Positions 47,248 to 57,003 of a stretch of 64,000 nt of DNA are shown here, piece after piece. The notes beneath the pieces were generated by a model. The model was not told the origin of the DNA. It searched no databases and saw only the letters and a list, made by a program, of their open reading frames with translations. Both the position numbers and the translations under genes were made by a program. Positions within the stretch are counted from its first letter, which is position 1, and each line of letters begins with the position of its first letter. Origin of the DNA: an uncultured Lacinutrix sp. (lineage in GTDB: Bacteria; Bacteroidota; Bacteroidia; Flavobacteriales; Flavobacteriaceae); assembly GCF_947500325.1 (NCBI RefSeq), contig NZ_CANMRQ010000010.1:56851-120850 (forward strand). Reading direction: 5' to 3'.

Positions 47248-47308
47248 TATGCGAAGATAAAGGATTCAATACCAAGACTAGAGTAACGAATCATTATATT
47301 AATAAATA

Positions 47309-47338
47309 AAAACGCTCACTTTTTCAAGTGAGCGTTTT
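47309..47338. terminator. Terminator after gldN
   Basis: The 13-base inverted repeat AAAACGCTCACTT / AAGTGAGCGTTTT lies between the gldN stop (47360) and the DAO oxidoreductase start. It closes the gldKLMN operon. Confidence 0.8.
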
Positions 47339-47359
47339 AAGATATATTATAATTTTAAA

Positions 47360-48259
47360 TTAGTATGACCACATATCTAATTCAAAATTTCTAATTTTTT
47401 CTTTGATGCGTTCAGATTCTAAAAGTTGCATTAATGCATTTTCAGGAATATATTCCTCCACTTTACGATCTCCGTATACGTTTTCTTCTCTTGTCACCAC
47501 ACTGTTAAAACGACGAGCGTTTAAAATATGGTCGAAAGAAAAAGGAATAGCACTATTTTTTGCATTAAAAGACTTTGCTTCATGTAAAACATCTCTAGCA
47601 TCTGGATAGAATATCCAAAATAATGGATTAGGCTCTTTATTATCTTCGTCATTAGAATCGATAAAGTTAATGTCTGGTGCTGCTGGTGCAATACCTAAAA
47701 GACGATACTTTAGTTCACCTTGACGCTTGTCAAAATACCATAATCCTTTTATTAAATAAGCGCTAATATCAAAAGATGCAAGCTCTCTTTTTCTAATATA
47801 TTCTGGATCTACACGACCATCTGCATTTAATTGGTCATAACCAATATCCATAGTATCTACTTTGGTTGTGATATCTGCCAATTCTTTAGCTGTACGTTTT
47901 CCTGTAAAATAAGAATCGTTATAAACATCTTTAATTTCACCATCGACGATCGCTTTTGTTAACACATCATATAATGAACGTCTATTACTTCCGATATTAT
48001 TTGTATCTACTGGATAGTATAATGGGAAGTTTACACGCTCGTCTAAAACCACTTTTTCCCAAGTCATTTTAGCAAACATGATATCTCTATCGTCAACATA
48101 ACCATATTCTAATGGCTTATCGTTGTCTAAAGCTTTTTGTTCGTCAGTTCTCACACCAATCTCTGCTGGAGATTTAGCATTTAAAATGTTAGCTTGAGCA
48201 AAGGCATTAGAAGTGATTAATACACCACATACAATTGCTAATAAAGATTTATAGTTCAT
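47360..48259 (-). CDS. gldN: Gliding motility / T9SS protein GldN
   Basis: The 299-residue protein has a signal peptide (about 1-21, ending AFAQ), then the GldN/PorN domain with KMTWEKVVLDERVNFPLYYP (about 69-88) and AYLIKGLWYFDKRQGELKYRLLGIAP (about 160-185). GldN is the periplasmic subunit that joins GldK in the outer-membrane-associated ring of T9SS. It is the last gene of the gldKLMN operon, as in other Flavobacteriaceae, and 40 bases after gldM. A terminator follows. Confidence 0.95.
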   Translation of the reverse strand: MNYKSLLAIVCGVLITSNAFAQANILNAKSPAEIGVRTDEQKALDNDKPLEYGYVDDRDIMFAKMTWEKVVLDERVNFPLYYPVDTNNIGSNRRSLYDVLTKAIVDGEIKDVYNDSYFTGKRTAKELADITTKVDTMDIGYDQLNADGRVDPEYIRKRELASFDISAYLIKGLWYFDKRQGELKYRLLGIAPAAPDINFIDSNDEDNKEPNPLFWIFYPDARDVLHEAKSFNAKNSAIPFSFDHILNARRFNSVVTREENVYGDRKVEEYIPENALMQLLESERIKEKIRNFELDMWSY

Positions 48260-48299
48260 ATTCTATTTTTTAAAATTATTTATATAATTATAAAGTTAA

Positions 48300-49862
48300 T
48301 TAGTTTGCTAACTCTATAACTATAGGTGTTGCAGGCTTTATTTTAGGCCCATTAGATCTTGATTTAATATCAATAAATTGAACAGTTGCTCCACGTTTAG
48401 CTTTACGTAAAGCTCCTTTAGCAGAACCATTAAGTTTATTACCACTTACTGTAACACTTGGTTGTCCTGGCACTTTAAATTTAAATCCTGTAACTGTTAA
48501 CGGTAAATCGAAATCGAAATCTTCTAAGACAGCTTTAACTGTACCAATTTCAACATTATTTCTTGGTAATTTACCTGTAGATAAACCAGCAATCTGACCT
48601 GACGGTTTAGGAATGTCTTTAATTCTAAATACTGCTTTATCTGATGCTTTTGAACCATCATCTAGAGTAGCAGATACATTAATAGTTACTTCTCTACCAG
48701 ATGTAGGTATCATATTATATTTACCAGCTTTACCAGCTTTAGATAAACCAGCACCTGAAGCAGATACTTTATTATCTGGAACACCAGCAAAAGAAATAGT
48801 CATTGGGTTTGTTACACCACGATAGACTACATTCATTTTATCTGCAGATATAGTTGCAGAATTTGGTCTTGGTACTACAACGTAGTTTCCTTTAATATCG
48901 ATTTCTAAAGGCTTTCCATCTTCTAAGAAAGTAAATTTACCTTTAATATCATGTTCTCCTACATTACCAACATTAAAATCTAACGTAGCTGCTCCAGTAG
49001 AATCAATTGCTTGAGACAAATCAATTTCTTTTCCTTGTACTTCTAACTTAGTTGGCGGCACTTTAGCATATTTACCTATTACAACTTTACCTTGGAATTT
49101 TTCACCAGCAAAAAACGCTGATTTATCTGCCAAAATAATAGCTTGATATTTATTAAGAGATACTGCTTCACTTAATGTATTCCCTAAGAAAAGGTTCATC
49201 ATATTAGCTTCAGTAACTTTAACATCATTTTGCATTGCTGTCATTTTAGTATAAGAAGCTATAGCAGGAAAACCTTGGAAGTGGTAATTTAACCAATCGA
49301 TTTTCTTTTTATCTTTATTTTCAACCTTGTTAGTATTAAATAATTCTTCAAAACTATTTAATGCCTTACTATATTTTACATCTGTACCTAAAATTTCTTT
49401 TACTTCAGACTTGTAGCCATTAATTTTAGCCATTACTTCGTCACCTTTCTTGGTTAAACGATCTCCAGTAAACCAAGCTTCATCTAAAATATCAGTCTTA
49501 TCCATAGCCTCAAAAGGTAATTTACCAGTTTCAGGATCAATTGAATATTTCCCTTGCTTTAATAAATCGTTCTTTAAAGTTTCTATGTAATTATAAAATT
49601 TTTCTGAAACAACACTAATTTGTTTAGCTTTAGCTGCAGGAACCATAAATTCTTCTGGTTTTTCTTCAGCTTTAGTTTCTAAATCTGCTAACAATGCTCC
49701 ATTTCTATCGGCTGTATCATTATTTGCGTTAGCAAACTTTGTTTCCATCAGTCCAAATGCTGATAGTACTTCCTTTGACATATTCATTGCCATCATAGCG
49801 ATAAACACTAAATACATCAAGTTAATCATTTTCTGCCTTGCAGATGCTTTTCCTCCTGCCAT
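48300..49862 (-). CDS. gldM: Gliding motility / T9SS motor protein GldM
   Basis: The 520-residue protein has a short cytoplasmic N-terminus (GGKASARQKMINLMYLVF), one transmembrane helix (about 12-32) and a long periplasmic part of helical and Ig-like domains (e.g. YSIDPETGKLPFEAMD; VPRPNSATISADKMNVVYRGV). It ends in a C-terminal domain with VTGFKFKVPGQPSVTVSG. GldM and GldL form the proton-powered rotary motor of T9SS, with GldM contacting the GldK/N ring. Length and gene order are standard. Confidence 0.97.
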   Translation of the reverse strand: MAGGKASARQKMINLMYLVFIAMMAMNMSKEVLSAFGLMETKFANANNDTADRNGALLADLETKAEEKPEEFMVPAAKAKQISVVSEKFYNYIETLKNDLLKQGKYSIDPETGKLPFEAMDKTDILDEAWFTGDRLTKKGDEVMAKINGYKSEVKEILGTDVKYSKALNSFEELFNTNKVENKDKKKIDWLNYHFQGFPAIASYTKMTAMQNDVKVTEANMMNLFLGNTLSEAVSLNKYQAIILADKSAFFAGEKFQGKVVIGKYAKVPPTKLEVQGKEIDLSQAIDSTGAATLDFNVGNVGEHDIKGKFTFLEDGKPLEIDIKGNYVVVPRPNSATISADKMNVVYRGVTNPMTISFAGVPDNKVSASGAGLSKAGKAGKYNMIPTSGREVTINVSATLDDGSKASDKAVFRIKDIPKPSGQIAGLSTGKLPRNNVEIGTVKAVLEDFDFDLPLTVTGFKFKVPGQPSVTVSGNKLNGSAKGALRKAKRGATVQFIDIKSRSNGPKIKPATPIVIELAN

Positions 49863-49909
49863 GTCTAATTAGTTTTTAAGTTATTAATTTATGTATACCT
49901 AATTACTAA

Positions 49910-50539
49910 TTAGTTTTTGTTCATTGCAGTTAACATTCCACCATATACTCCATTTAATGAAGATAAGTTAGACGCTAATGATTGCATTTGCTCTTTTAAT
50001 TTATTAGCATTCTCAACAGACTCTTCATTAATAGACGCTTGACGACTAGCAGATTCCATTTGTACTTTATATAAACTATTTAAAGATTCCATTTGTGCAG
50101 CAGCTAATGATAACTCTTCACCATATTTCTTTTGAGCAGCCATTGAATCTACTGTTGGAGAAATTCCTTTTGCAGCACCTTCAAAGTTTTTAATACTGTT
50201 TCCTAAGCTAGACATTAACTCTCCGTCAATTTTAGCTTCTTTTAATAAGTTATCTAATTTTTGAGACAACATTCCTTGAGCATCTTTTGGCTCTTCTTTT
50301 TTACCTTTTGTTGTTGCTCCTCCAGCTAATTCTGGGTAAACTAACGACCAATCTAAATCTGACTGTTGTCTTTCGAATGCAGAGTATGTAAATACTAATG
50401 CTTCTACAATCATACCAATTGTTAAAATCTCTGATCCAAATGGCCAGTGTTGAATTTTAAATAATGCACCTACGATTACGATTGCTGCTCCTAATCCGTA
50501 GATCATATTAGTAACTGTGATTTTTCCTTTTTGTGCCAT
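49910..50539 (-). CDS. gldL: Gliding motility / T9SS motor protein GldL
   Basis: The 209-residue protein has two N-terminal transmembrane helices (about 10-27 and 37-54). They flank a short FKIQHWPFG loop with polar and charged residues (K28, H31) and an embedded glutamate (E46) of the kind used for proton coupling. A cytoplasmic helical domain follows. GldL pentamers surround a GldM dimer. It lies between gldK (65 bases) and gldM (47 bases) in the operon. Confidence 0.96.
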   Translation of the reverse strand: MAQKGKITVTNMIYGLGAAIVIVGALFKIQHWPFGSEILTIGMIVEALVFTYSAFERQQSDLDWSLVYPELAGGATTKGKKEEPKDAQGMLSQKLDNLLKEAKIDGELMSSLGNSIKNFEGAAKGISPTVDSMAAQKKYGEELSLAAAQMESLNSLYKVQMESASRQASINEESVENANKLKEQMQSLASNLSSLNGVYGGMLTAMNKN

Positions 50540-50604
50540 AATTTCTAAGTTTTAAGTTTTAAGTAGTTAATTTTAATTAAGTAGGTATTCTATTCTTTAT
50601 ACTT

Positions 50605-51975
50605 TTATCTTCTTGAATTTTTAGTTACTTCAGTTCCCATATAATCTTGTACAGTTCTAAAACCGATATAACTTCTTGCAGAATCTGCATATTCATAATC
50701 TCTTGAACTTACTTGTAAGAAATATGCAACATCTTTCCATGATCCACCTCTTACAACTTTACGTTGATTATTCTTATCGTTAACACTTGGATTAATTGTT
50801 GATGCATATTCATAAGATGCTGGATCATAAGATGCATTTACCCATTCTGATACATTTCCAGCCATATTATATAGATTAAAATCGTTAGGCTCGTATGCGT
50901 CTGCTTCTACTGTATATAATGCCTGATCTGCAGCATAATCACCACGTAATGGTTTAAAGTTAGCCATAAAACAACCTCTGTCATTCTTAGCATATGGTCC
51001 ACCCCAAGGAAAAGTAGCAGCTTGCAAACCACCTCTTGCAGCATATTCCCATTCCGCTTCACTAGGTAATCTATAAGAATTTACATAGTGTCTTTTTCTT
51101 TCTTTACGGTATGCATTATGCTTTAATGTTCTCCATTGACAAAATGCTTTTGCTTGTTTCCAAGACACACCAACTACAGGGTAATCGCTATATGCATCGT
51201 GCCAGAAATAATCATTATGCATTGGCTCATTATAAGAATAAGCAAAATCACGAATCCATGCTGTAGTATCTGGATAGATTTCTACTTCTTCTTTTATAAT
51301 AACATCTTTACGACGTAAACTCTTATTTTTTGCTGCTTTAGCAATATCCATATGTGTGTATTGGAACTTGAATTTTGTAACATCCCAAGTTCTTTGTCCA
51401 TTATAAGACTCTTCTAATGGTAAGTACATTGTATCCATTACTTCTACATAATACTCATCTGGGTATTCTGCAGTATCAAAAATCAAGTCTATATCATTGT
51501 TTAACTTTCTACCTTCGTATCCTGTTTCACCAAGACCGCTATAGTTGTCAATCATATATTTCTCATAAGGAGACATATCTGTAGTATCTGCATCTTTAAA
51601 TGCAAATTGACCAATCCCATCAGAATCAGGATCTGTTTCACCAACTTCATCAGCTAAAATTGCTAATTTGGTTCTAATAGTAGAATCTCTTACCCATTCT
51701 ACAAATTGACGATACTCACTATTTGTGATTTCAGTTTCGTCCATATAGAATGCCCTAACTGTGACCGTTTTTGCAGGTGCATCTTGAATACCAGCCAAAT
51801 CATCATCAGCTTTACCCATAATAAATGCGCCTCCTGGCACTAATGTCATTCCATAAGGTTTTTCTGGATGCCATTTCTTTCCTTTAACACCAACTAGTTG
51901 GCCTTTGTCTTTAGACCCACAACTCGCTAAAAATGCTAAAACTGCCGTTAACAATACAAACTTCTTCATATTCAT
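50605..51975 (-). CDS. gldK: Gliding motility / T9SS lipoprotein GldK
   Basis: The 456-residue lipoprotein has its signal cysteine in FLASCGSK (about residue 19). It carries a formylglycine-generating-enzyme-like (sulfatase-modifying factor) fold: MTLVPGGAFIMGKAD, PVVGVSWKQAKAFCQWR, YRLPSEAEWEYAARGG, NMAGNVSEWVN and VVRGGSWKD. GldK forms the outer-membrane-associated ring with GldN and contacts GldM. It is the first gene of the operon. The start may be the first or second methionine (MNMKK). No clear TAnnTTTG promoter is seen in the 164 bases upstream. Confidence 0.96.
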   Translation of the reverse strand: MNMKKFVLLTAVLAFLASCGSKDKGQLVGVKGKKWHPEKPYGMTLVPGGAFIMGKADDDLAGIQDAPAKTVTVRAFYMDETEITNSEYRQFVEWVRDSTIRTKLAILADEVGETDPDSDGIGQFAFKDADTTDMSPYEKYMIDNYSGLGETGYEGRKLNNDIDLIFDTAEYPDEYYVEVMDTMYLPLEESYNGQRTWDVTKFKFQYTHMDIAKAAKNKSLRRKDVIIKEEVEIYPDTTAWIRDFAYSYNEPMHNDYFWHDAYSDYPVVGVSWKQAKAFCQWRTLKHNAYRKERKRHYVNSYRLPSEAEWEYAARGGLQAATFPWGGPYAKNDRGCFMANFKPLRGDYAADQALYTVEADAYEPNDFNLYNMAGNVSEWVNASYDPASYEYASTINPSVNDKNNQRKVVRGGSWKDVAYFLQVSSRDYEYADSARSYIGFRTVQDYMGTEVTKNSRR

Positions 51976-52139
51976 GATAAAACTCGAGGTTAATTATTTA
52001 CTCTTAAATTTTTTAAGAGCGTAAACATATTTATATATTTTCAAAAAAACAACTTTTTAACTAAAAAAAAATACATTTCATCGTATAAAATTACATTTAA
52101 ACGATAAATATTGTGTTAAAATCGAACTATTTTCAACAA

Positions 52140-53306
52140 TTAAACACTATTCTTTTGATAGGCTTTATACCACCTTTCAGGTACTTTATCGTTACATGCA
52201 TCCAGATAATCTTGGTGCGTGCATGATAATAACGTGTGCTTTTTTAATTTATTATTAACATTTGCTAAAAAAGGTATTTCTATCCACCATCTCCCTGTTT
52301 TTGTACTTTTATAGAACACTAACTCTTGTGAATTTGTTAAAGTTGTAAATTTTTGATGACTTTTATCATTCATAAAATCATCATCTTCAACCCGACAGTT
52401 TACACCTTCAATAAAATACCATAGCATTTGAGATATTAACATAGCTGTAACTTCATCATCGTAAGATGGTTTATATTCATAAATACCAAATGACGACACC
52501 TTATTACTAATTCCTGCATAGCGGGCTACAGCACAAATCTCTTTTCCATCTAATCCATTTGGAGATAAACGTTGTTTTAAACTTACCTCGCTTGCCTTTA
52601 CCACTCCTAAATCTATACTTACAATATTTGCATCACGCATTACTGGTTCAACAGTAGTAATATCATTTGAGACTTCTCCTAAACGATACGCTTCAAAATA
52701 TAAGCGCTCCATTAAATCTATTTCTTCTTGCGAATTAAAATATGTTTGATATCCTACAGTCGCATAGTTAAACAAATTATATGGTTGATCTAAAATAACC
52801 TTCCCTACAAAACTATTATTTTTAATTGGTTTTGTTGAATCACCTAAATCAAAACGAGAATCAACATTTACAATATTAACCATTGGCATCATATTATCAT
52901 AAGCCCTATATACAGCATAAGTTAAATCTTGACTACCTCCTATTATAACAGGTATTATTTTTTTCTGCACTAATATTGAAATCGTTGTTTTTAATGCAAA
53001 GTATGTATCTTCAACAGATTCTCCACGATTAATATCTCCTAAATCTGCAACTATAGTATTCCAACTTCCTGGAAATAATGAATAAAATGATTTTCTTACT
53101 TCATTAAGTTGAAATTCCTCTCCTATATAATTAACATCATTTCTATTTTCTAAAACCCCTATTATAGCAATTGAAACATCTTCTAAATCAGGAATCCCAT
53201 TTTGTATTGAATGTATTTTTAATTTCCTTCCAAGAGCTTGCATTGACAATAACTCGTTATGAGCTAAGACTGCATCTTGAACAGGTGATAAGAAATTAAA
53301 ATTCAT
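52140..53306 (-). CDS. Arginase-fold (formimidoylglutamase-like) protein with degenerate metal site
   Basis: The 388-residue protein aligns by eye with the ureohydrolase fold: IIPVIIGGSQDLTYAVY, VNIVNVDSRFDLGDS, and ANIVSIDLGVVKASEVS. At all three metal-binding spots the usual residues are changed: GGxH becomes GGSQ, DAHxD becomes DSRFD (His to Arg), and SxDxD becomes SIDLG. The binuclear manganese site is therefore probably missing and the protein may be a non-enzyme. It lies directly after topA and before gldK. Its role is unknown; the fold call is firm and the loss of activity is inference. Confidence 0.8.
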   Translation of the reverse strand: MNFNFLSPVQDAVLAHNELLSMQALGRKLKIHSIQNGIPDLEDVSIAIIGVLENRNDVNYIGEEFQLNEVRKSFYSLFPGSWNTIVADLGDINRGESVEDTYFALKTTISILVQKKIIPVIIGGSQDLTYAVYRAYDNMMPMVNIVNVDSRFDLGDSTKPIKNNSFVGKVILDQPYNLFNYATVGYQTYFNSQEEIDLMERLYFEAYRLGEVSNDITTVEPVMRDANIVSIDLGVVKASEVSLKQRLSPNGLDGKEICAVARYAGISNKVSSFGIYEYKPSYDDEVTAMLISQMLWYFIEGVNCRVEDDDFMNDKSHQKFTTLTNSQELVFYKSTKTGRWWIEIPFLANVNNKLKKHTLLSCTHQDYLDACNDKVPERWYKAYQKNSV

Positions 53307-53312
53307 ATATTA

Positions 53313-55820
53313 TTACTTCTTTTTTGCTGTTGCTTTCTTTTTTGTAGCTGTTTTTCTTTTAGTTGCTTTTTTCTTAGGTGCATTTTTTTCAATTAGAGCT
53401 TTCACTTCTTCTAAAGATAAAGCTGCTGCATCAACTGTTTTTGGTAATTCTATTTTTATTTTACCTTGTAAAATATTGTGTCTTCCCCAACGGGCTTTTT
53501 CAACACGAATACCTTCTTCTTCCCAATTATGGACAACTTTATCAATCTCCTTTTGAATCTTAACTTCTATTAATTCAATAATATCTGCTTCAGATAAATT
53601 ATCCCAATCGTACTTTTTATTTACATTGATAAACATCCCATTCCATTTAATAAACGGCCCAAAACGCCCTTTACCTTTTTGTACTGGTAAATCTTTATAC
53701 ACATAAATAGGTGCATCTGCTTTTTCTTTTTCTTTAATAAGCTCTATAGCTTCGTCTAATTCAACACTTAATGGATCTACTCCCTTTGGCAATGACACAA
53801 AAGCATCTCCAAATTTAACGTAAGGTCCAAAACGACCATTATTTACTTGCACAGACTTCTCTTTATACTCTCCTAATGTTTTAGGCAATTGAAATAAGTC
53901 CATTGCTTCCTCAAAAGTGATTGTATTTAATTGTTGATCTGGTCCTAAACTAGCAAACGTTGGTTTTTCCTCATCATCTACAGTTCCCATTTGTACCATT
54001 GGTCCAAACTTACCTAAACGTACACTAACTCGTCTTCCTGTTTTAGGATCTTCTCCTAAAATACGCTCTCCAGATTCTCGTTCGGCATTTTCTTGAACAT
54101 CAACAACACGAGGATGAAAATCTTTATAAAAAGACCTCATTACATTCTTCCAGTCTGCTTTACCATCTGCAATATCATCAAACTGATTTTCTACATTAGC
54201 AGTAAAACTATAATCTAAAATACTTTCAAAATGATTAACCAAAAAATCAGTCACAATCATTCCTATATCTGTAGGAACAAGTTTACCCTTATCTGACCCT
54301 ACTTTTTCTGTCAATAAATTATCTTTTACTTCATTTTGCTTTAAAACTAGCTGTGTATAATTACGCTCTACACCTTCAATTGATCCTTTTTCAACGTAGT
54401 TTCTATTTTGAATTGTAGAAATAGTAGGAGCATATGTAGATGGACGTCCAATACCAAGCTCTTCTAATTTCTTAACCAAAGAAGCTTCTGTAAATCTATA
54501 CGGAGCTCTTGTATAACGTTCTGTAGCATTAATATAATTGTTAAGCAACACTTCATTCACTTTCATTGCTGGCAACATGCCTTCTTGCTCAGTTTCCTCA
54601 TCATCTGTCCCTTCTAAATACACTTTTAAGAAACCATCAAATGTAATTACTTCTCCATTTGCAGTAAAGGTTTCGTTATGAGCAGCTGCATTTATTTTTA
54701 CATTGGTACGCTCTAATTGCGCTTCACTCATTTGTGATGCTATAGCACGTTTCCATATTAAATCGTATAATCTCGCTTGATCTCTTTCTAAATTATCTAC
54801 AGAATGCCTTGAGAAATCTGTAGGCCTTATAGCTTCGTGTGCTTCTTGAGCTCCTTTTTTCCCTTTATAGTTACGCTCTTTAGCATAATTATCTCCATAA
54901 GCAGCTTTAATTTCTTTTTCAGCTCCTTTTCTAGCTTCATCACTTAGATTCACACTATCTGTTCTCATATAAGTAATTAAACCTGCTTCATATAGGCGTT
55001 GCGCCATATTCATGGTTTTACTTACTGAAAAATATAATTTACGAGACGCTTCTTGCTGTAAAGTAGATGTTGTAAATGGTGCCGCAGGTGATTTTTTAGC
55101 AGGTTTTTTTTCTAAATCTGAAACTTTAAAAGTTGTATTTGCGTTTTGCTCTAAAAACTTTATTGCTTCAGCTTTAGTCTTTATTGTTTTTGGCAACTTT
55201 GCTTTAAAAGACTGCCCGTTCTCATTTGAAAACTCAGCATCAATTCTATAAGATGCTTGTGGCTCAAATGCTTGAATTTCTCTTTCCCTCTCAACAATTA
55301 ATCGAACAGAAACAGATTGCACTCTTCCCGCAGATAAACCTCCTTTTACTTTTCTCCATAACACTGGAGATAATTCATATCCTACTATTCTATCCAGTAC
55401 ACGTCTTGCCTGTTGTGCATCTACTAAATCGTAATCTATTTGTCTTGGGTTTTCAACCGCTTTTTGAATAGCGCTTTTAGTAATTTCATGAAAGACAATA
55501 CGCTTAGTCTTCTCTTTATCTAATCCTAAAGACTCTGCTAAATGCCATGCAATAGCTTCTCCCTCTCGATCCTCATCACTTGCCAACCAAACCATTTCTG
55601 CTTTCTTAGCTAAGTCTTTTAGTTTTTTTACAACTGCTTTTTTATCAGTAGAAACTTCATATTTGGGATTAAAATCACCTTCAACATCTACACCTAATTC
55701 CTTGGAAGGTAAATCTGATATATGTCCATAACTAGATTCAACCTTGAAATCTTTTCCAAGAAATTTTTCAATTGTTTTTGCTTTCGCAGGTGACTCAACT
55801 ATTACTAAATTCTTCGCCAT
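53313..55820 (-). CDS. topA: DNA topoisomerase I
   Basis: The frame extends to 55853, but a TACATTTG -7 box at 55840-55847 lies inside that extension, so the ATG at 55820 (MAKNLVIVESPAKAKTIEKF) is the start, giving 835 residues. Features include the Toprim domain with DEDREGEAIAWHL (about 82-94) and the active-site tyrosine in GLITYMRTDSVNLS (about 280-293). C-terminal topoisomerase repeats contain GRFGPYVKFG and GRFGPFIKWNG. A lysine-rich tail ends KKKATAKKK. The zinc fingers of the E. coli enzyme are not present, as usual in Bacteroidota. Confidence 0.97.
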   Translation of the reverse strand: MAKNLVIVESPAKAKTIEKFLGKDFKVESSYGHISDLPSKELGVDVEGDFNPKYEVSTDKKAVVKKLKDLAKKAEMVWLASDEDREGEAIAWHLAESLGLDKEKTKRIVFHEITKSAIQKAVENPRQIDYDLVDAQQARRVLDRIVGYELSPVLWRKVKGGLSAGRVQSVSVRLIVEREREIQAFEPQASYRIDAEFSNENGQSFKAKLPKTIKTKAEAIKFLEQNANTTFKVSDLEKKPAKKSPAAPFTTSTLQQEASRKLYFSVSKTMNMAQRLYEAGLITYMRTDSVNLSDEARKGAEKEIKAAYGDNYAKERNYKGKKGAQEAHEAIRPTDFSRHSVDNLERDQARLYDLIWKRAIASQMSEAQLERTNVKINAAAHNETFTANGEVITFDGFLKVYLEGTDDEETEQEGMLPAMKVNEVLLNNYINATERYTRAPYRFTEASLVKKLEELGIGRPSTYAPTISTIQNRNYVEKGSIEGVERNYTQLVLKQNEVKDNLLTEKVGSDKGKLVPTDIGMIVTDFLVNHFESILDYSFTANVENQFDDIADGKADWKNVMRSFYKDFHPRVVDVQENAERESGERILGEDPKTGRRVSVRLGKFGPMVQMGTVDDEEKPTFASLGPDQQLNTITFEEAMDLFQLPKTLGEYKEKSVQVNNGRFGPYVKFGDAFVSLPKGVDPLSVELDEAIELIKEKEKADAPIYVYKDLPVQKGKGRFGPFIKWNGMFINVNKKYDWDNLSEADIIELIEVKIQKEIDKVVHNWEEEGIRVEKARWGRHNILQGKIKIELPKTVDAAALSLEEVKALIEKNAPKKKATKRKTATKKKATAKKK

Positions 55821-55839
55821 TCTTCGATTTTTGAGGTTA

Positions 55840-55847
55840 CAAATGTA
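55840..55847 (-). promoter_or_regulatory. -7 box of topA
   Basis: On the minus strand TACATTTG matches TAnnTTTG 20 bases upstream of the chosen topA start. It shows that the longer reading frame cannot be fully transcribed from this promoter. Confidence 0.5.
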
Positions 55848-55934
55848 TATCAAAAAAAATATATGAACCTAATTAAAATTTTTAAAACCATTAATATTAG
55901 TATAATTTTATAGTTGATTCTTAGTAAAATAAAA

Positions 55935-56843
55935 TTAAAAATCACGGCTATAACTTAAAGTTCCGTAGGCATGAGAATTAGCAATTGGTGTTTCTTTTGT
56001 ATTAAAATTGTATATAAATCTAAAAGTATTTCTAGCTGTTTTAAAAACTATTCCCGCTTTAAATTTAATTATATGAGGTGCTCTATTAATTGTAAAAAAA
56101 GTATCCTTATAATCTAAACTACCTTGAATTAAAGTATTATGAACGACATACCTGTAGCCAAAATTAATAAAACCAAAAAGTTCATTTACTGTATTCCTAT
56201 CTATCACTCCTATTCTTGACGAATATTTTAAATTATTAAACTTTCCAAAAACATAACTAATTCCATTTTCTAAAAAAATATCTTTTGTGCCTATTGAAGA
56301 TTCAATATTATATTGAAATGCCTGATACTTGCCTATAGTTTTGTTGAGTATATACTTAGCTTTCAAGTTTACTAAAAATTTAAATTCAATTTCCTGAAAC
56401 CAAGTAGGATTATCATTAATATTCAAAAAATCGTGCACCCACGTTTGCAATTTCCCAGAAAGCGCTTCCTTACCTGTAATACCTGTTTCTACGGCAACAA
56501 ATAAAGCAGTATTATTTTTAACACTACCTAACTCTGTTTTCAAAAAAAACCATCCTGCATATGGCCTATCAAAGTCTTTTGAATTCGAAGACATTAAATT
56601 ACTTGGTGTGTATGTTTCATTTCCGAGAACTATATTTAACTGCAATGCATTCTTATTATTTTTTTTGAAGACAAAATTATTGTCTAAACTTTTTTTATAA
56701 GATAAGAACAGACCACTAGTATAATATTTATCTACTAAAACTAGTTTATCATTTTCTATACGTAGCTCTATTTGCTCATTATTGTTTTGAGCAATTAGAC
56801 TACATGCTGTTAGTAGGTAGATTAAATAAAAAAGTTTTTTCAA
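55935..56843 (-). CDS. LpxR-like lipid A deacylase family protein
   Basis: The 302-residue product has a signal peptide (about 1-18). Family landmarks of LpxR (DUF2219) are seen: ENDKLVLVDKYYTSGL (about 30-45, with the Asn-Asp pair and Thr-Ser-Gly), ETYTPSN, DRPYAGWFFLKTELG, and a histidine in LQTWVHDF followed by a glutamate in WFQEI. LpxR is an outer-membrane calcium-dependent lipid A 3'-O-deacylase; the barrel-like C-terminus fits that location. Catalytic competence is likely but not certain, because the histidine/glutamate region is divergent. Confidence 0.75.
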   Translation of the reverse strand: MKKLFYLIYLLTACSLIAQNNNEQIELRIENDKLVLVDKYYTSGLFLSYKKSLDNNFVFKKNNKNALQLNIVLGNETYTPSNLMSSNSKDFDRPYAGWFFLKTELGSVKNNTALFVAVETGITGKEALSGKLQTWVHDFLNINDNPTWFQEIEFKFLVNLKAKYILNKTIGKYQAFQYNIESSIGTKDIFLENGISYVFGKFNNLKYSSRIGVIDRNTVNELFGFINFGYRYVVHNTLIQGSLDYKDTFFTINRAPHIIKFKAGIVFKTARNTFRFIYNFNTKETPIANSHAYGTLSYSRDF

Positions 56844-56910
56844 GCAGTTAGGTATTTATAACATCTTTAGACGTTCAATATTACTAAAATCAACAATAAC
56901 AACCTGCCAC

Positions 56911-56944
56911 TTTGTCACTATATTTAAAATAAATATTATCTTTG
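56911..56944 (+). promoter_or_regulatory. Promoter of the miaB operon
   Basis: TTTG (56911-56914) is followed after 22 bases by TATCTTTG (56937-56944), matching the Bacteroidota consensus. Transcription should begin near 56950, which makes a TTG start at 56953 implausible and supports the ATG at 57004. Confidence 0.75.
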
Positions 56945-57003
56945 CACACTTATTGAACACTACTTTTTACACGAAAAGATATCTGTTTTTACAGAAAATG
57001 AAT

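Noticed and set aside
56880..56915. A sigma-54 site upstream of the LpxR-like gene (TGGCAGGTTGTTATT on the minus strand)
   Set aside because: The -24 GG is present but the required GC at -12 is absent.
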